A DNA stretch of 64,000 bases from Streptomyces sp. TRM70350 (lineage in GTDB: Bacteria > Actinomycetota > Actinomycetes > Streptomycetales > Streptomycetaceae). Each line of letters opens with the position of its first letter. The first letter of the stretch is position 1. The translations under genes were made by a program, and so were the position numbers. A model generated the notes under the pieces. That model did not search any database, was not told the origin of the DNA, and saw only the letters and a program-made list of their open reading frames with translations. Location of the stretch: NCBI RefSeq assembly GCF_019219825.1, contig NZ_JAHUXH010000009.1:1-64000 (forward strand), given 5' to 3'. This document shows, piece after piece, positions 42,323-51,635 of this stretch.

Positions 42323-43636
42323 ATGGAGGCGGTTCCGGCACGGGCACGCGCGTATGTGGCCTGTGTCGTCCTCGGCGCGCTGATGTGCCTGCTGCCGCTG
42401 CCCGCGCCGCGGACGCCCTGGTGGGCGATGACGCTGCTCGCCGTCCTGTACGCCTGCGGGGAGTGGCTCGCCCGCAGGCGGTTCCCCGGCACCTTCTACC
42501 CCGTGCTGCTCGCCGGGGTGTTCCTGCTGCCCCCGCCCGCCGCCGCGCTGGTCGCGCTGCCGGGTGCGCTGCTGTCGCCCGTCGAGCGGCGCCCCGCCTG
42601 GCTGCGGCGCCTCTGGCGGGCGGCCGAGCTGGTGGTGGCCGTGTGGGCGGCCGGGCAGGTGTTCCGGGCGCTGGGCGGGCGGGACGCCGTGGTGGCGTCC
42701 GACGTTCCGTACGCGCTCGGCCCGGCGGCGGGTGCGGTGCTGGCGTTCTGCGCGGTGCTGACCGTGCTCGACGGCGGGATTCTCGTCGTCGCCGAGCGGG
42801 TGCCGGTACGGCGGGCCTGGCGCGGTCTGCTGCTGCGGTCGCTGGCGCCGGTCGGCGTGCACGGGCTCGCCGGGTTGATGATGGCCGTACTGTGGCGCAG
42901 CCCGTACGGACCCCTGGCCGCGCTGCTCGTGCTGCTGCCGATGGGCGTGTCCTGGTGGGCGTTCGCGCAGTACCACCGGGAGCGGGGCGCCCATCAGGCG
43001 ACCATCCGGGCGCTGGTGCAGGCCGTCGACATCAAGGACGAGTACACGCGCGGGCACAGCGAGCGGGTCGGGCAGGCCTCGATGATGATCGCGCGCGAGC
43101 TCGGCATGGACGACGAGCGGGTCGAGGTGCTGCGGTTCGCCGGGATCCTGCACGACGTGGGGAAGTTGGGGGTGCCCACGCGGCTGCTGCGCAAGGACGG
43201 GCCGCTGACGCCCGAGGAGCGGCGGGTGATCGAGCTGCATCCGGAGTACGGGCACGAGATGGTGCGGGGGATCTCCTTTCTCGGGGAGGCCCGGGCCGCC
43301 GTCCTGCATCATCACGAGCGGCTGGACGGGAGCGGGTATCCGTACGGGCTCGTGGGGAGCCAGATTCCCGAGTCCGCGCGGGTGGTCGCCGTCGCCGATG
43401 CGTTCGACGCCATGACGTCCACTCGGTCCTACAGCAGGGCCCGGCCCGTCGCTGCCGCGTTGGAGGAGCTGGAGCGGTGTGCGGGACGGCAGTTCGATCC
43501 GGTGATGGTGGCTGCGCTGGTGCGGGTGGTACGGCGGTCCGGGTGGGACCCCGTGGTCACCGCTGACGGCGTGCCGTCCCGTCGCGTTCACCCACCCCAC
43601 TCACCCGTTTCCAGCCGGGCGGGAGCGGACCGTTGA
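42323..43636 (+). CDS. membrane HD-GYP domain protein
   Basis: This 437-residue protein has six or seven N-terminal hydrophobic helices (residues 8-225) followed by an HD-GYP domain. The HD pair is in FAGILHDVGKLGVP (near residue 275), and the HHHERLDGSGYP signature is intact near 330. HD-GYP enzymes hydrolyse cyclic di-GMP, and the metal-binding His/Asp residues are all present. The ATG at 42323 follows a 140-nt gap after rsrA. The stop overlaps the start of a second, related gene (TTGA), so the two are co-produced. Confidence 0.85.
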   Translation: MEAVPARARAYVACVVLGALMCLLPLPAPRTPWWAMTLLAVLYACGEWLARRRFPGTFYPVLLAGVFLLPPPAAALVALPGALLSPVERRPAWLRRLWRAAELVVAVWAAGQVFRALGGRDAVVASDVPYALGPAAGAVLAFCAVLTVLDGGILVVAERVPVRRAWRGLLLRSLAPVGVHGLAGLMMAVLWRSPYGPLAALLVLLPMGVSWWAFAQYHRERGAHQATIRALVQAVDIKDEYTRGHSERVGQASMMIARELGMDDERVEVLRFAGILHDVGKLGVPTRLLRKDGPLTPEERRVIELHPEYGHEMVRGISFLGEARAAVLHHHERLDGSGYPYGLVGSQIPESARVVAVADAFDAMTSTRSYSRARPVAAALEELERCAGRQFDPVMVAALVRVVRRSGWDPVVTADGVPSRRVHPPHSPVSSRAGADR

Positions 43637-44871
43637 AAGGTGGCCGGGTCCTCTTTCTGATTCACGGCTCCGCCGCCCTCCTCGTCCTCGTCTCCCTCGG
43701 CGTCACCTTCTGGACCGGCGTCGAGCAACGCGGCATCGCGCTCGCCTTCGGTGCGCTCGTCGCCCTCGGTGAACTCACCCGCTGGTACGGACCGCAGGTC
43801 AGGGAAGCCGCTCCGCTCGGGGCCGCCGGGGCCTTGTCGTACGCCCTGCTCGGGGAGGACGCCGGGCGCGCCACCACGCACGGGGTCGCCCAGGTGGTGA
43901 GCGTCGTGCTGGCCGCCTCGCTCGTCGGGTGTGTGCCGCACATCGCGCGCGGGCGTGGGCCCGTGTTCGATCATCTGGCGCGGCGGGTGCTCACCGTCGG
44001 GTTCGCCGCCGTGTGCTTTCAACCGCTGTACAAGCACGGCACGTTCGCGGACTGGAGCGGCCCCGCCTACGCGCTGCTGCTGGTCGCGCTGCTCACCCTC
44101 ACCGCGCTGTGCGACGTCGTGCTCGCCGCCGCGCTGGCGCACTCCCGCACCGGGTGGCCGTTCGGGCCGCTGCTGCGGGACGAGCTGCGGGGCGTGCTCG
44201 GGGTCGGGTCGGCCGTGGGGGCGACGGGGGCCGTGATGGCGCTGGCGGTCGCGGTCGTCGGGTTGTGGGCGCTGCCCGTGTTCTGTCTGCCGCTGCTGCT
44301 CACGCAGGTGTCCCTGCGCCGGTACGCGGCCGTCCGGACGACGTACCGGCAGACCATCGCCTCCCTCGCCCGGGCCACCGAGATCGCGGGGTACACCCCG
44401 CCCGGGCACGCGCGCCGGGTCGCCGCGCTCAGCCGGGCCGTCGGGCGGGACCTGGGCCTGAGCGAGCCGGAGCTCACCGTGCTGGAGTACGCGGCGCTGA
44501 TGCACGACATCGGGCAGCTGAGCCTGGTCGACCCGGTGCCGGCCGGGGCCACGGCCGGGCTGCCCGGCGCCGAGCAGCGGCGGATCGCGCTGCTGGGCGG
44601 GGCGGTCGTACGGCAGACCGGGGTGGACCCCGAGGTCGCCGTGGTGGTGGAACGGCAGGCCGATCCGTACCCTGAGCAGCCGACGGCCGCCCGGATCGTG
44701 CGGGCGGTCAACGCTTACGAGGAGAAGGTGCGCGACGCGGGCCCCGGTGGGCCGCTGCGCGCGCTGGAGGAGCTGCGGCTGGGGACCGCGGGGGACTACG
44801 CTCCCGAGGTCGTCGAGGCGCTGGCCCGGGTGCTGTCGAGGGAGGGTCTGACCCTGCCCTCGGCTGGGTAA
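43633..44871 (+). CDS. membrane HD-domain protein, degenerate HD-GYP paralogue
   Basis: This 412-residue protein starts with TTG, overlapping the previous stop. Residues 5-235 are hydrophobic helices and the C-terminal region resembles HD-GYP (HARRVAALSRAVGRDLGLSE, ALMHDIGQLSL). The HD dyad is present but the GYP signature is lost: the segment corresponding to HHHERLDGSGYP reads VVERQADPYPE. The protein is therefore probably inactive or regulatory, perhaps pairing with the intact upstream enzyme. Both come from one transcript. Confidence 0.8.
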   Translation: MKGGRVLFLIHGSAALLVLVSLGVTFWTGVEQRGIALAFGALVALGELTRWYGPQVREAAPLGAAGALSYALLGEDAGRATTHGVAQVVSVVLAASLVGCVPHIARGRGPVFDHLARRVLTVGFAAVCFQPLYKHGTFADWSGPAYALLLVALLTLTALCDVVLAAALAHSRTGWPFGPLLRDELRGVLGVGSAVGATGAVMALAVAVVGLWALPVFCLPLLLTQVSLRRYAAVRTTYRQTIASLARATEIAGYTPPGHARRVAALSRAVGRDLGLSEPELTVLEYAALMHDIGQLSLVDPVPAGATAGLPGAEQRRIALLGGAVVRQTGVDPEVAVVVERQADPYPEQPTAARIVRAVNAYEEKVRDAGPGGPLRALEELRLGTAGDYAPEVVEALARVLSREGLTLPSAG

Positions 44872-44976
44872 CCCATGGGTAATGAGCGCCCTTCCAGCCG
44901 CACGTGGTTGGATGCGAAGGAGAGGGTGTCCGGGGGCACAGGCCAGCCCACTCCACGGAACTGGCAGGCGGGAATC

Positions 44977-45957
44977 GTGAGGATCTTCGGCAAGGGACGG
45001 CACCGGCCCTCCGCCTCCTGGCGGCAGGCCACCGACCGGGCGTTCACGCTGATCGGGGACGGCCGGTACGAGGACGCGGGCGCGCTGCTCACGCGGGCCG
45101 CCGATCTGGAGCCGTGGCTGTCGGAGTCCTGGTTCAACCTCGCGCTGCTGCACAAGTTCCGGCACGACTGGGAGCAGGCCCGGGCGGCCGGTCTGCGGGC
45201 CGTCGCCCTGCTCGACCGGGAGACCGGCGCACCCGACTGGTGGAACGTCGGCATCGCCGCCACCGCCCTGCAGGACTGGCCGCTGGCCCGGCGCGCCTGG
45301 CAGGCCTACGGGCTGCACGTGCCCGGCGGTGCCACGGACTCCGGCGAGCCCGCCGGCATGGACCTGGGCAGCGCGGCCGTACGGCTGTCGCCCGAGGGTG
45401 AGGCCGAGGTCGTGTGGGGACGGCGGCTGGATCCGGCGCGGATCGAGGTGCTGTCCATCCCGCTGCCGTCGTCGGGGCGGCGCTGGGGCGAGGTCGTGCT
45501 GCACGACGGGGTGCCGCACGGCGAGCGGACCACGGCCGCCGGGCACTCGTATCCGGTGTTCGACGAGATCGAGCTGTGGGCGCCCTCGCCCGTGCCCACC
45601 TGGGTGGTGCTGCTGGAGGCGGCCACCGAGGCCGACCGGGACGCCCTGGAGCAGCTCGCCGCCGACGCCGGGTTCGCCGCGGAGGACTGGTCGTCGTCCG
45701 TGCGGCTGCTGTGCCGGTTGTGCTCGGAGTCACGGATGCCGGCCGACGAGGGCGACGGGGAGCATCTGGACCCGCACGATCACAGCGAGCCCGGGCATCC
45801 GGGGCCGCTGGGGCATCGGACCGACGGGCAGCTGTGGGTGCCGGAGCGCGAGTGCGGGGTGGCTGCGCCGGCTTCACTGGTTCGGGGGTTGCTGGACGGG
45901 TGGGTCGCGGACTCACCCGATTCGAGGGACTGGCGGGATCTGGAAGAGGTCTGCTGA
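44977..45957 (+). CDS. TPR-like hypothetical protein
   Basis: This 326-residue soluble protein contains a TPR-like helical region near residues 20-110 ([40 protein letters not shown], then [12 protein letters not shown]) followed by a domain of about 200 residues that I do not recognise, with a Cys/His-rich segment (LLCRLCSES, then [17 protein letters not shown] near 268-290). I chose the GTG at 44977. An ATG 34 codons upstream would add a segment of unlikely character. It sits just before the deformylase gene on the same strand. Confidence 0.75.
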   Translation: MRIFGKGRHRPSASWRQATDRAFTLIGDGRYEDAGALLTRAADLEPWLSESWFNLALLHKFRHDWEQARAAGLRAVALLDRETGAPDWWNVGIAATALQDWPLARRAWQAYGLHVPGGATDSGEPAGMDLGSAAVRLSPEGEAEVVWGRRLDPARIEVLSIPLPSSGRRWGEVVLHDGVPHGERTTAAGHSYPVFDEIELWAPSPVPTWVVLLEAATEADRDALEQLAADAGFAAEDWSSSVRLLCRLCSESRMPADEGDGEHLDPHDHSEPGHPGPLGHRTDGQLWVPERECGVAAPASLVRGLLDGWVADSPDSRDWRDLEEVC

Positions 45958-46019
45958 CCGGCCGCCGTACCCTGTATCAGCATCACACCCCAGATTTCCC
46001 AGGAAGGCGTACGTCGGTC

Positions 46020-46670
46020 ATGGCGCAGCAGGACACCGATCAGCAGCACGCGGGCGTGCTCCCCGTGGACGACGAGGGCTTCGTCATCGACACCGAGGAG
46101 TGCGAGGAGCGCGAGGCGGCCTGGCGTGAGCGGGGCGCCTCGCGGCCGATCACCGTGGTCGGGAACCCGGTGCTGCACAAGGAGTGCAAGGACGTCACCG
46201 ACTTCGGCGAGGAGTTCCAGCAGCTGGTCGCGGACATGTTCGCCAGCCAGCGCACCGCCGAGGGCGTGGGCCTGGCCGCCAACCAGATCGGCGTCGACCT
46301 GAAGGTGTTCGTCTACGACTGCCCGGACGACGAGGGCGTCCGGCACGTCGGCGTGGTCTGCAACCCCAAGCTCGTCGAACTGCCCGCCGACAAGCGCCGG
46401 TTGGACGACAGCAACGAGGGCTGTCTGTCGGTGCCGACGGCGTACATGCCGCTGGCCCGCCCGGACTACGCCGAGGTGACCGGGCAGGACGAGCGGGGCA
46501 ACCCGATCAAGGTCCGCGGCACCGGTTACTTCGCTCGGTGTTTGCAGCACGAGACCGACCACCTCTACGGCTACCTCTACATCGACCGGCTCTCCAAGCG
46601 GGAACGCAAGGACGCGCTGCGGCAGATGGCCGAGAACGAGCCCCGCTACCCCGTGGTCGCGAACGACTGA
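46020..46670 (+). CDS. def: peptide deformylase
   Basis: This 216-residue Fe/Zn enzyme removes the N-formyl group from nascent proteins. The three signature motifs are intact: [15 protein letters not shown] and QHETDHLYG (HExxH equivalent, with Cys of the second motif as third metal ligand). The N-terminal 40 residues are an acidic extension typical of actinobacterial type deformylases. It follows the TPR-like gene by 62 nt. A second def elsewhere in the genome is likely, as in other streptomycetes. Confidence 0.94.
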   Translation: MAQQDTDQQHAGVLPVDDEGFVIDTEECEEREAAWRERGASRPITVVGNPVLHKECKDVTDFGEEFQQLVADMFASQRTAEGVGLAANQIGVDLKVFVYDCPDDEGVRHVGVVCNPKLVELPADKRRLDDSNEGCLSVPTAYMPLARPDYAEVTGQDERGNPIKVRGTGYFARCLQHETDHLYGYLYIDRLSKRERKDALRQMAENEPRYPVVAND

Positions 46671-46693
46671 CACCTCACCCTTCTCCTGCGTAC

Positions 46694-46729
46694 GGCGTCT
46701 GATCAGGTTGCTCAGCCTGACCAGGCGCC
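46694..46729 (+). terminator. hairpin terminator after def
   Basis: The arms 46694-46708 and 46715-46729 form a stem of 13 pairs with one wobble and a mismatch. It lies 24 nt after the def stop. Confidence 0.65.
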
Positions 46730-46834
46730 GTTCGTCTGTCCGTCGCACGTTCGATCGGATTGTGCCGCGAGTGATCCAGAACCAGTCAGGTGACGGGAGG
46801 ATCTCGGCACTGTGGGGTAGTGAATGAAGCAAAT

Positions 46835-46849
46835 CCGTTCCCAGAACGG
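46835..46849. promoter_or_regulatory. CCGTTC-CCA-GAACGG palindrome upstream of the terpene synthase gene
   Basis: This perfect 6-bp inverted repeat with 3-bp spacer lies about 100 nt before the terpene synthase start. It could be an operator; no known family consensus was matched. Confidence 0.35.
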
Positions 46850-46948
46850 TCAGTTGTGGTGCTGAATGGGATGTGCGGGATACGCAACGGCGCACGCCCG
46901 GCACAGCGCGAGGGGCGTGCCCAACTGGCGGCTGAGAGGGGTTTGTTC

Positions 46949-48034
46949 GTGCCTGCTTTCCCACACAGCACCACACCGACCGCAACGGCGGTCGCGATCC
47001 CACCCTCGCTGTCTCTTCCGGTGATCGAGACGGCGTTTCCCAGGCAATTGCACCCGTATTGGCCCAGGCTCCAGGAGAAGACCCGGACCTGGCTCCTGGA
47101 AAAACGGCTCATGCCGGCGGACAAGGTTGAGGAATATGCCGACGGCCTGTGCTACACCGATCTCATGGCGGGGTACTACATTGGCGCCCCCGACGACGTC
47201 CTGCAGGCGATAGCGGACTACAGCGCGTGGTTCTTCGTCTGGGACGACCGGCACGACCGTGACATCGTCCACCACCGCCCCGTGGCCTGGCGCCGGCTGC
47301 GGGCACGGCTGCACGAGGCGCTCGACTCCCCACAGAACCATCTGCACCACGAGGATGCGCTGGTCGCGGGGTTCGCGGACAGTGTGCTGCGGCTGTACTC
47401 GTTCCTGCCCCGCACCTGGAACGAGCGGTTCGCCCGGCACTTCCACGCGGTGATCGAGGCGTACGACCGGGAATTCCACAACCGAACCGAGGGAATCGTC
47501 CCGACGGTCGAGGAATATCTGGCGCTGCGCCGGCTCACCTTCGCGCACTGGATATGGACCGACCTGCTGGAGCCGAGCGCCGGGCAGGAGCTGCCGGACG
47601 CCGTGCGAAAGCACCCGGCCTATCGGAAGGCGGCGCTGCTGAGTCAGGAATTCGCCGCCTGGTACAACGACCTCTGTTCCCTGCCCAAGGAAATCGCGGG
47701 CGACGAGGTGCACAATCTCGGAATCAGTCTCATCACCCACGAGGGGCTGACTCTCGAAGAGGCAGTCGTCGAAGTCCGGCGGCGCGTCGAGGAATGCATC
47801 GCGGAATTCCTCGCCGCCGAACGGGAGGGCTTACGCTTCGCGGACGCCCTCGCCGACGGCACGGTACGCGGAAAGGAACTGAGCGCTGCCGTACGCGCCT
47901 GCCTCGGGAATATGCGGAACTGGTTCAGCTCCGTCTACTGGTTCCACCACGAGTCCGGCCGCTACATGGTCGACAGCTGGGACGACCGGTCCACGCCCCC
48001 GTACGTCAACAACGAAACGGCAGGTGAGAAATGA
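46949..48034 (+). CDS. cyc1: epi-isozizaene synthase (class I sesquiterpene cyclase)
   Basis: This 361-residue terpene cyclase converts farnesyl diphosphate to (+)-epi-isozizaene, the precursor of albaflavenone. The Mg-binding motif DDRHD occupies residues 99-103, and the second metal-binding (NSE-type) motif NDLCSLPKE is near residue 240. Length and sequence match, from memory, the S. coelicolor SCO5222 enzyme closely. I chose the GTG at 46949, which gives the same length as that enzyme. It is followed by a P450 gene overlapping by 4 nt. Confidence 0.93.
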   Translation: MPAFPHSTTPTATAVAIPPSLSLPVIETAFPRQLHPYWPRLQEKTRTWLLEKRLMPADKVEEYADGLCYTDLMAGYYIGAPDDVLQAIADYSAWFFVWDDRHDRDIVHHRPVAWRRLRARLHEALDSPQNHLHHEDALVAGFADSVLRLYSFLPRTWNERFARHFHAVIEAYDREFHNRTEGIVPTVEEYLALRRLTFAHWIWTDLLEPSAGQELPDAVRKHPAYRKAALLSQEFAAWYNDLCSLPKEIAGDEVHNLGISLITHEGLTLEEAVVEVRRRVEECIAEFLAAEREGLRFADALADGTVRGKELSAAVRACLGNMRNWFSSVYWFHHESGRYMVDSWDDRSTPPYVNNETAGEK

Positions 48035-49407
48035 CCGTCGAGTCAGTCAAGCCCGCAGCCGAGGTACGCCCGGCTGCGGAACTGCGTGAACCGCCCCTCG
48101 CGGGCGGCGGTGTCCCGCTCCTCGGCCACGGCTGGAAGCTGGTGCGCGATCCGCTGGCCTTCATGTCCAAGCTGCGCGACCACGGTGACGTGGTCCGGCT
48201 GCGGCTCGGCCCGAAGACGGTGTACGCCGTCACCACCCCGGCGCTCACCGGCGCCCTGGCGCTGAGCCCCGACTACAAGATCGACGGCCCGCTGTGGGAG
48301 TCCCTGGAGGGCCTGCTCGGCAAGGAGGGCGTGGCCACCGCCAACGGCCCCCGCCACCGGCGTCAGCGCCGCACCATCCAGCCCGCGTTCCGGCTCGACG
48401 CGATCCCCGCCTACGGGCCGATCATGGAGGAGGAGGCGCACGGACTCACCACCCGCTGGCAGCCCGGTCAGACCATCGACTGCACCTCCGAGTCCTTCCG
48501 GGTCGCCGTGCGCATCGCGGCCCGCTGCCTGCTGCGCGGCGAGTACATGGACGAGCGCGCCGAGCGGCTGTGCCTCGCCCTCGCGACCGTGTTCCGGGGC
48601 ATGTACCAGCGGATGGTGATCCCGCTCGGGCCGCTGTACCGGCTGCCGCTGCCCGCCAACCGCGAATTCAACCGGGCGCTGGCCGATTTGCATCTCCTCG
48701 TCGACGAGATCGTGTCCGAACGCCGGGCATCCGGTCAAAAGCCGGACGATTTGCTGACGGCATTGCTGGCGGCGAAGGACGAGAATGGTGAGCCCATCGG
48801 GGAACAGGAGATCCACGACCAGGTGGTCGCGATACTCACCCCAGGGAGCGAAACGGTGGCCTCCACGATCATGTGGCTGCTCCAGGTGCTCGCCGAGCAT
48901 CCGGAACACGCGGACCGGGTCCGGGACGAAGTTGAATCCGTGACGGGCGGCCGGCCGGTCGCATTCGCGGACGTCCGCAGGCTCACGCACACCAACAATG
49001 TCGTCGTGGAGGCGATGCGTTTGCGTCCCGCCGTATGGATACTGACCCGGCGGGCGGTCACCGACACGGAACTCGGTGGCTATCGGATTCCGGCCGGAGC
49101 GGACATCATCTACAGTCCGTACGCAATACAGCGCGATCCGCGATCGTATGCGGACAACCTGGAGTTCGACCCCGACCGGTGGCTTCCGGAACGCGTCAAG
49201 GACGTGCCGAAATATGCCATGAGTCCGTTCAGCGTGGGTAATCGGAAGTGCCCGAGCGACCACTTCTCGATGGCCCAGCTGACGCTGATCACGGCGGCGG
49301 TGGCGACGAAGTACCGCCTGGAGCAGGTGCCCGGATCGAACGACGCGACCCGGGTGGGCATCACGCTGCGTCCGCACCGGCTGCTGCTCACGCCGGTGCC
49401 CCGGTGA
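48031..49407 (+). CDS. cyp170A1: cytochrome P450 CYP170A1-type (albaflavenone synthase)
   Basis: This 458-residue P450 oxidises epi-isozizaene in two steps to albaflavenone. The haem-ligand motif is [10 protein letters not shown], the I-helix segment is [11 protein letters not shown] and the ExxR-type motif is seen in EAMRLRP. In S. coelicolor the orthologue is unusual in also having a terpene cyclase activity in the same protein. The ATG start overlaps the terpene synthase stop by 4 nt, ensuring coordinated production. It converges with nrdS, 3 bp away. Confidence 0.93.
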   Translation: MTVESVKPAAEVRPAAELREPPLAGGGVPLLGHGWKLVRDPLAFMSKLRDHGDVVRLRLGPKTVYAVTTPALTGALALSPDYKIDGPLWESLEGLLGKEGVATANGPRHRRQRRTIQPAFRLDAIPAYGPIMEEEAHGLTTRWQPGQTIDCTSESFRVAVRIAARCLLRGEYMDERAERLCLALATVFRGMYQRMVIPLGPLYRLPLPANREFNRALADLHLLVDEIVSERRASGQKPDDLLTALLAAKDENGEPIGEQEIHDQVVAILTPGSETVASTIMWLLQVLAEHPEHADRVRDEVESVTGGRPVAFADVRRLTHTNNVVVEAMRLRPAVWILTRRAVTDTELGGYRIPAGADIIYSPYAIQRDPRSYADNLEFDPDRWLPERVKDVPKYAMSPFSVGNRKCPSDHFSMAQLTLITAAVATKYRLEQVPGSNDATRVGITLRPHRLLLTPVPR

Positions 49408-49410
49408 TGG

Positions 49411-50373
49411 TCAGGCGGCTTCCGGGCCCCTGAACGTGCGCCGGTAGGCGTTGGGGGTGGTCCCCAGCGCCCGGACGAACTGATGGCGCAGTGCGGCCGC
49501 GTTGCCGAACCCCGTTCGACCGGCGATCGCGTCCACCGTCTCGTCCGTCGCTTCCAGCAACCGCTGGGCCAGCAGCACGCGTTGGCGCAGGATCCAGCGG
49601 TACGGAGTGGTCCCTGTCTCCTGCTGGAAGCGGCGGGCGAAGGTGCGCGGTGACATCAGGGCGCGGGCGGCGAGCTGCTCGACGGTGACCTCCTGGTCGA
49701 GGTTGCGCTCCATCCACACCAGCACCTCGGCGACCGTGTCGGCCTCGGAGCGGGGCAGCGGCCGCTCGATGTACTGCGCCTGACCGCCGTCGCGGTGCGG
49801 CGGCACCACCATCCGCCGGGCGATCCTGTTGGCGACCTCCGGCCCCTGCTCCTTGCGCACGATGTGCAGACAGGCGTCGATACCGGCGGCCGTACCGGCC
49901 GAGGTGATCACCGGGTCCTCGTCGACGTACAGCACGTCCGGCTCGACGACGGCCCGCGGATACCGCCGTTCCAGCTCGTCGGCGTGCCGCCAGTGCACGG
50001 CACACCGCCGCCCGTCCAGCAGTCCCGCGGCGCCCAGCGCGAAGACCCCGGAGCACACGCTGAGTACCCGCGCACCCCGCTCTACGCCCCGGCGCAGGGC
50101 GTCGAGCAGCTCGGGCGGAAAGGCCCGCGACTCGTAGCCCGAGCCCGCCGGTACGGCGATCAGGTCGGCGCTCTCCAGGCGCTCCAGCCCGTGCTCGACC
50201 CGCAGGGAGAAGCCGGCGCTCGACCGCAGCGCCGGCCCCTCGGCGGAGGCGACCGCGAAGTCGTACACCGGCAGCCCTTCGTCGCTCCGGTCGATGCCGA
50301 AGACCTCGCAGATCACGCCGAGTTCGAAGGGATTCACGCCGTCGACGAGGACGGCGGCCACGTTGTGCAGCAT
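49411..50373 (-). CDS. nrdS: AraC-family regulator with DJ-1/GATase-like domain (NrdS type)
   Basis: This 320-residue regulator has an N-terminal DJ-1/PfpI GATase1-like domain (residues 1-190, VCSGVFALGAAGLLDG with the nucleophile-elbow Cys) and a C-terminal AraC helix-turn-helix pair (ALMSPRTFARRFQQETGTTPYRWI and the second recognition helix). In S. coelicolor the AraC-like gene downstream of nrdAB is named nrdS and belongs to the nrdABS operon. Its position here, 249 nt beyond nrdB and on the same strand, agrees. The start is the ATG at 50373, with GGAGG in front. Confidence 0.85.
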   Translation of the reverse strand: MLHNVAAVLVDGVNPFELGVICEVFGIDRSDEGLPVYDFAVASAEGPALRSSAGFSLRVEHGLERLESADLIAVPAGSGYESRAFPPELLDALRRGVERGARVLSVCSGVFALGAAGLLDGRRCAVHWRHADELERRYPRAVVEPDVLYVDEDPVITSAGTAAGIDACLHIVRKEQGPEVANRIARRMVVPPHRDGGQAQYIERPLPRSEADTVAEVLVWMERNLDQEVTVEQLAARALMSPRTFARRFQQETGTTPYRWILRQRVLLAQRLLEATDETVDAIAGRTGFGNAAALRHQFVRALGTTPNAYRRTFRGPEAA

Positions 50374-50457
50374 GCCTCCAGTGTGCCTCAGCGGTGGCAG
50401 TAAATCGAGGTTCCACGGCAGTCCTGCCACTGTTGGTAAGGAGCGTCAAGCGCGACA

Positions 50458-50709
50458 GTGGTGTCCATGAACGCGAACCAGATCGAAGCACTCATCGGAA
50501 TGCTGGCCGTCGCCGGACTCTTCGTGATCATGTTCCTCCCCGCACTGATCGGCATGGCGCACGAGCGCCGCGTCGACCGGGAGATCAGGGAGGCCCAGGA
50601 CCGCGCCAAGGAGAAGGAGGATCAGAAGTCCTCGTCCAGGTCGACCGTGCCCTCCACGGCCACCTGGTACGCCGAGGGACGCCGCTCGAAGAAGTTGGTC
50701 AGCTCCTGA
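50458..50709 (+). CDS. small membrane protein antisense to the nrdB 3' end
   Basis: This ORF encodes 83 residues with one strong transmembrane helix (IGMLAVAGLFVIMFLPALIGM, near residues 13-33) and a charged Glu/Lys/Arg tail. The start is GTG 50458 or ATG 50467 with AAGGAG further upstream. Its last 88 nt overlap the 3' end of nrdB on the other strand, which is unusual but tolerable since only the tails overlap. A small membrane protein at this position is seen in relatives from memory, so I give it moderate confidence. Confidence 0.6.
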   Translation: MVSMNANQIEALIGMLAVAGLFVIMFLPALIGMAHERRVDREIREAQDRAKEKEDQKSSSRSTVPSTATWYAEGRRSKKLVSS

Positions 50710-51635
50710 ACCCCCTGCAGCTCCATGAAGGAGAAGGGGTTCTCGGAGCCGTACACCGGGGCGAAGCCGAGGCGCGTCAGGCGCTGGTCGGCGACGCACT
50801 CCAGGTACTGCCGCATCGAGTCGGTGTTCATGCCCGGGAGGCCGTCACCGCACAGGTCGCGCGCGAACTGCAGCTCGGCCTCGACGGCCTCCCTCAGCAT
50901 GTCGGTGACCTGCTGCTGGAGGTCGTCGTCGAAGAGGTCCGGCTCCTCCTTGCGGACCGTGTCGACCACGTCGAACGCGAAGCTCATGTGCATGGTCTCG
51001 TCGCGGAACACCCAGTTGGTGCCGGTCGCGAGGCCGTGCAGCAGACCCCGGCTGCGGAACCAGTAGACGTACGCGAAGGCACCGTAGAAGAACAGGCCCT
51101 CGATGCACGCGGCGAAGCAGATCAGGTTCAGCAGGAAGCGGCGGCGGTCGGCCTTGGTCTCCAGGCGCTCCAGCTTCTCCACCTCGTTGATCCACTTGAA
51201 GCAGAACTCTGCCTTCTCGCGGATCGAGGGGATGTTCTCCACGGCCGCGAAGGCGGCGGCGCGGTCCTCCGGGTCGGGGAGGTAGGTGTCCAGCAGGGTC
51301 AGGTAGAACTGGACGTGGACCGCTTCCTCGAAGAGCTGCCTGCTCAGGTACAGGCGCGCCTCGGGGGAGTTGATGTGCTTGTAGAGGGTCAGCACCAGGT
51401 TGTTCGCGACGATCGAGTCGCCGGTCGCGAAGAACGCGACCAGCCGACCGATCAGGTGCTGCTCACCGGGGCTGAGCTTGGCGAGGTCGGCGACGTCCGA
51501 GTGGAGGTCGACCTCCTCCACGGTCCAGGTGTTCTTGATGGCGTCCCGGTAGCGCTCGTAGAAGTCCGGGTAGCGCATGGGGCGCAGGGTCAGCTCGAAG
51601 CCCGGGTCGAGAAGGTTCTGGTTACGGGTGGTCAT
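50622..51635 (-). CDS. nrdB: class Ia ribonucleotide reductase small subunit (R2)
   Basis: This 337-residue di-iron subunit generates the tyrosyl radical for the large subunit. The iron ligands are visible in FATGDSIV (Asp), EEAVHVQFY (Glu and His), CIEGLFFYGAF (Glu) and RDETMHMSF (Glu and His), and the tyrosine four residues after the first His (HVQFY) is the expected radical site. The start ATG overlaps the nrdA stop by one nucleotide (TAATG). It is the second gene of nrdABS. Confidence 0.93.
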   Translation of the reverse strand: MTTRNQNLLDPGFELTLRPMRYPDFYERYRDAIKNTWTVEEVDLHSDVADLAKLSPGEQHLIGRLVAFFATGDSIVANNLVLTLYKHINSPEARLYLSRQLFEEAVHVQFYLTLLDTYLPDPEDRAAAFAAVENIPSIREKAEFCFKWINEVEKLERLETKADRRRFLLNLICFAACIEGLFFYGAFAYVYWFRSRGLLHGLATGTNWVFRDETMHMSFAFDVVDTVRKEEPDLFDDDLQQQVTDMLREAVEAELQFARDLCGDGLPGMNTDSMRQYLECVADQRLTRLGFAPVYGSENPFSFMELQGVQELTNFFERRPSAYQVAVEGTVDLDEDF

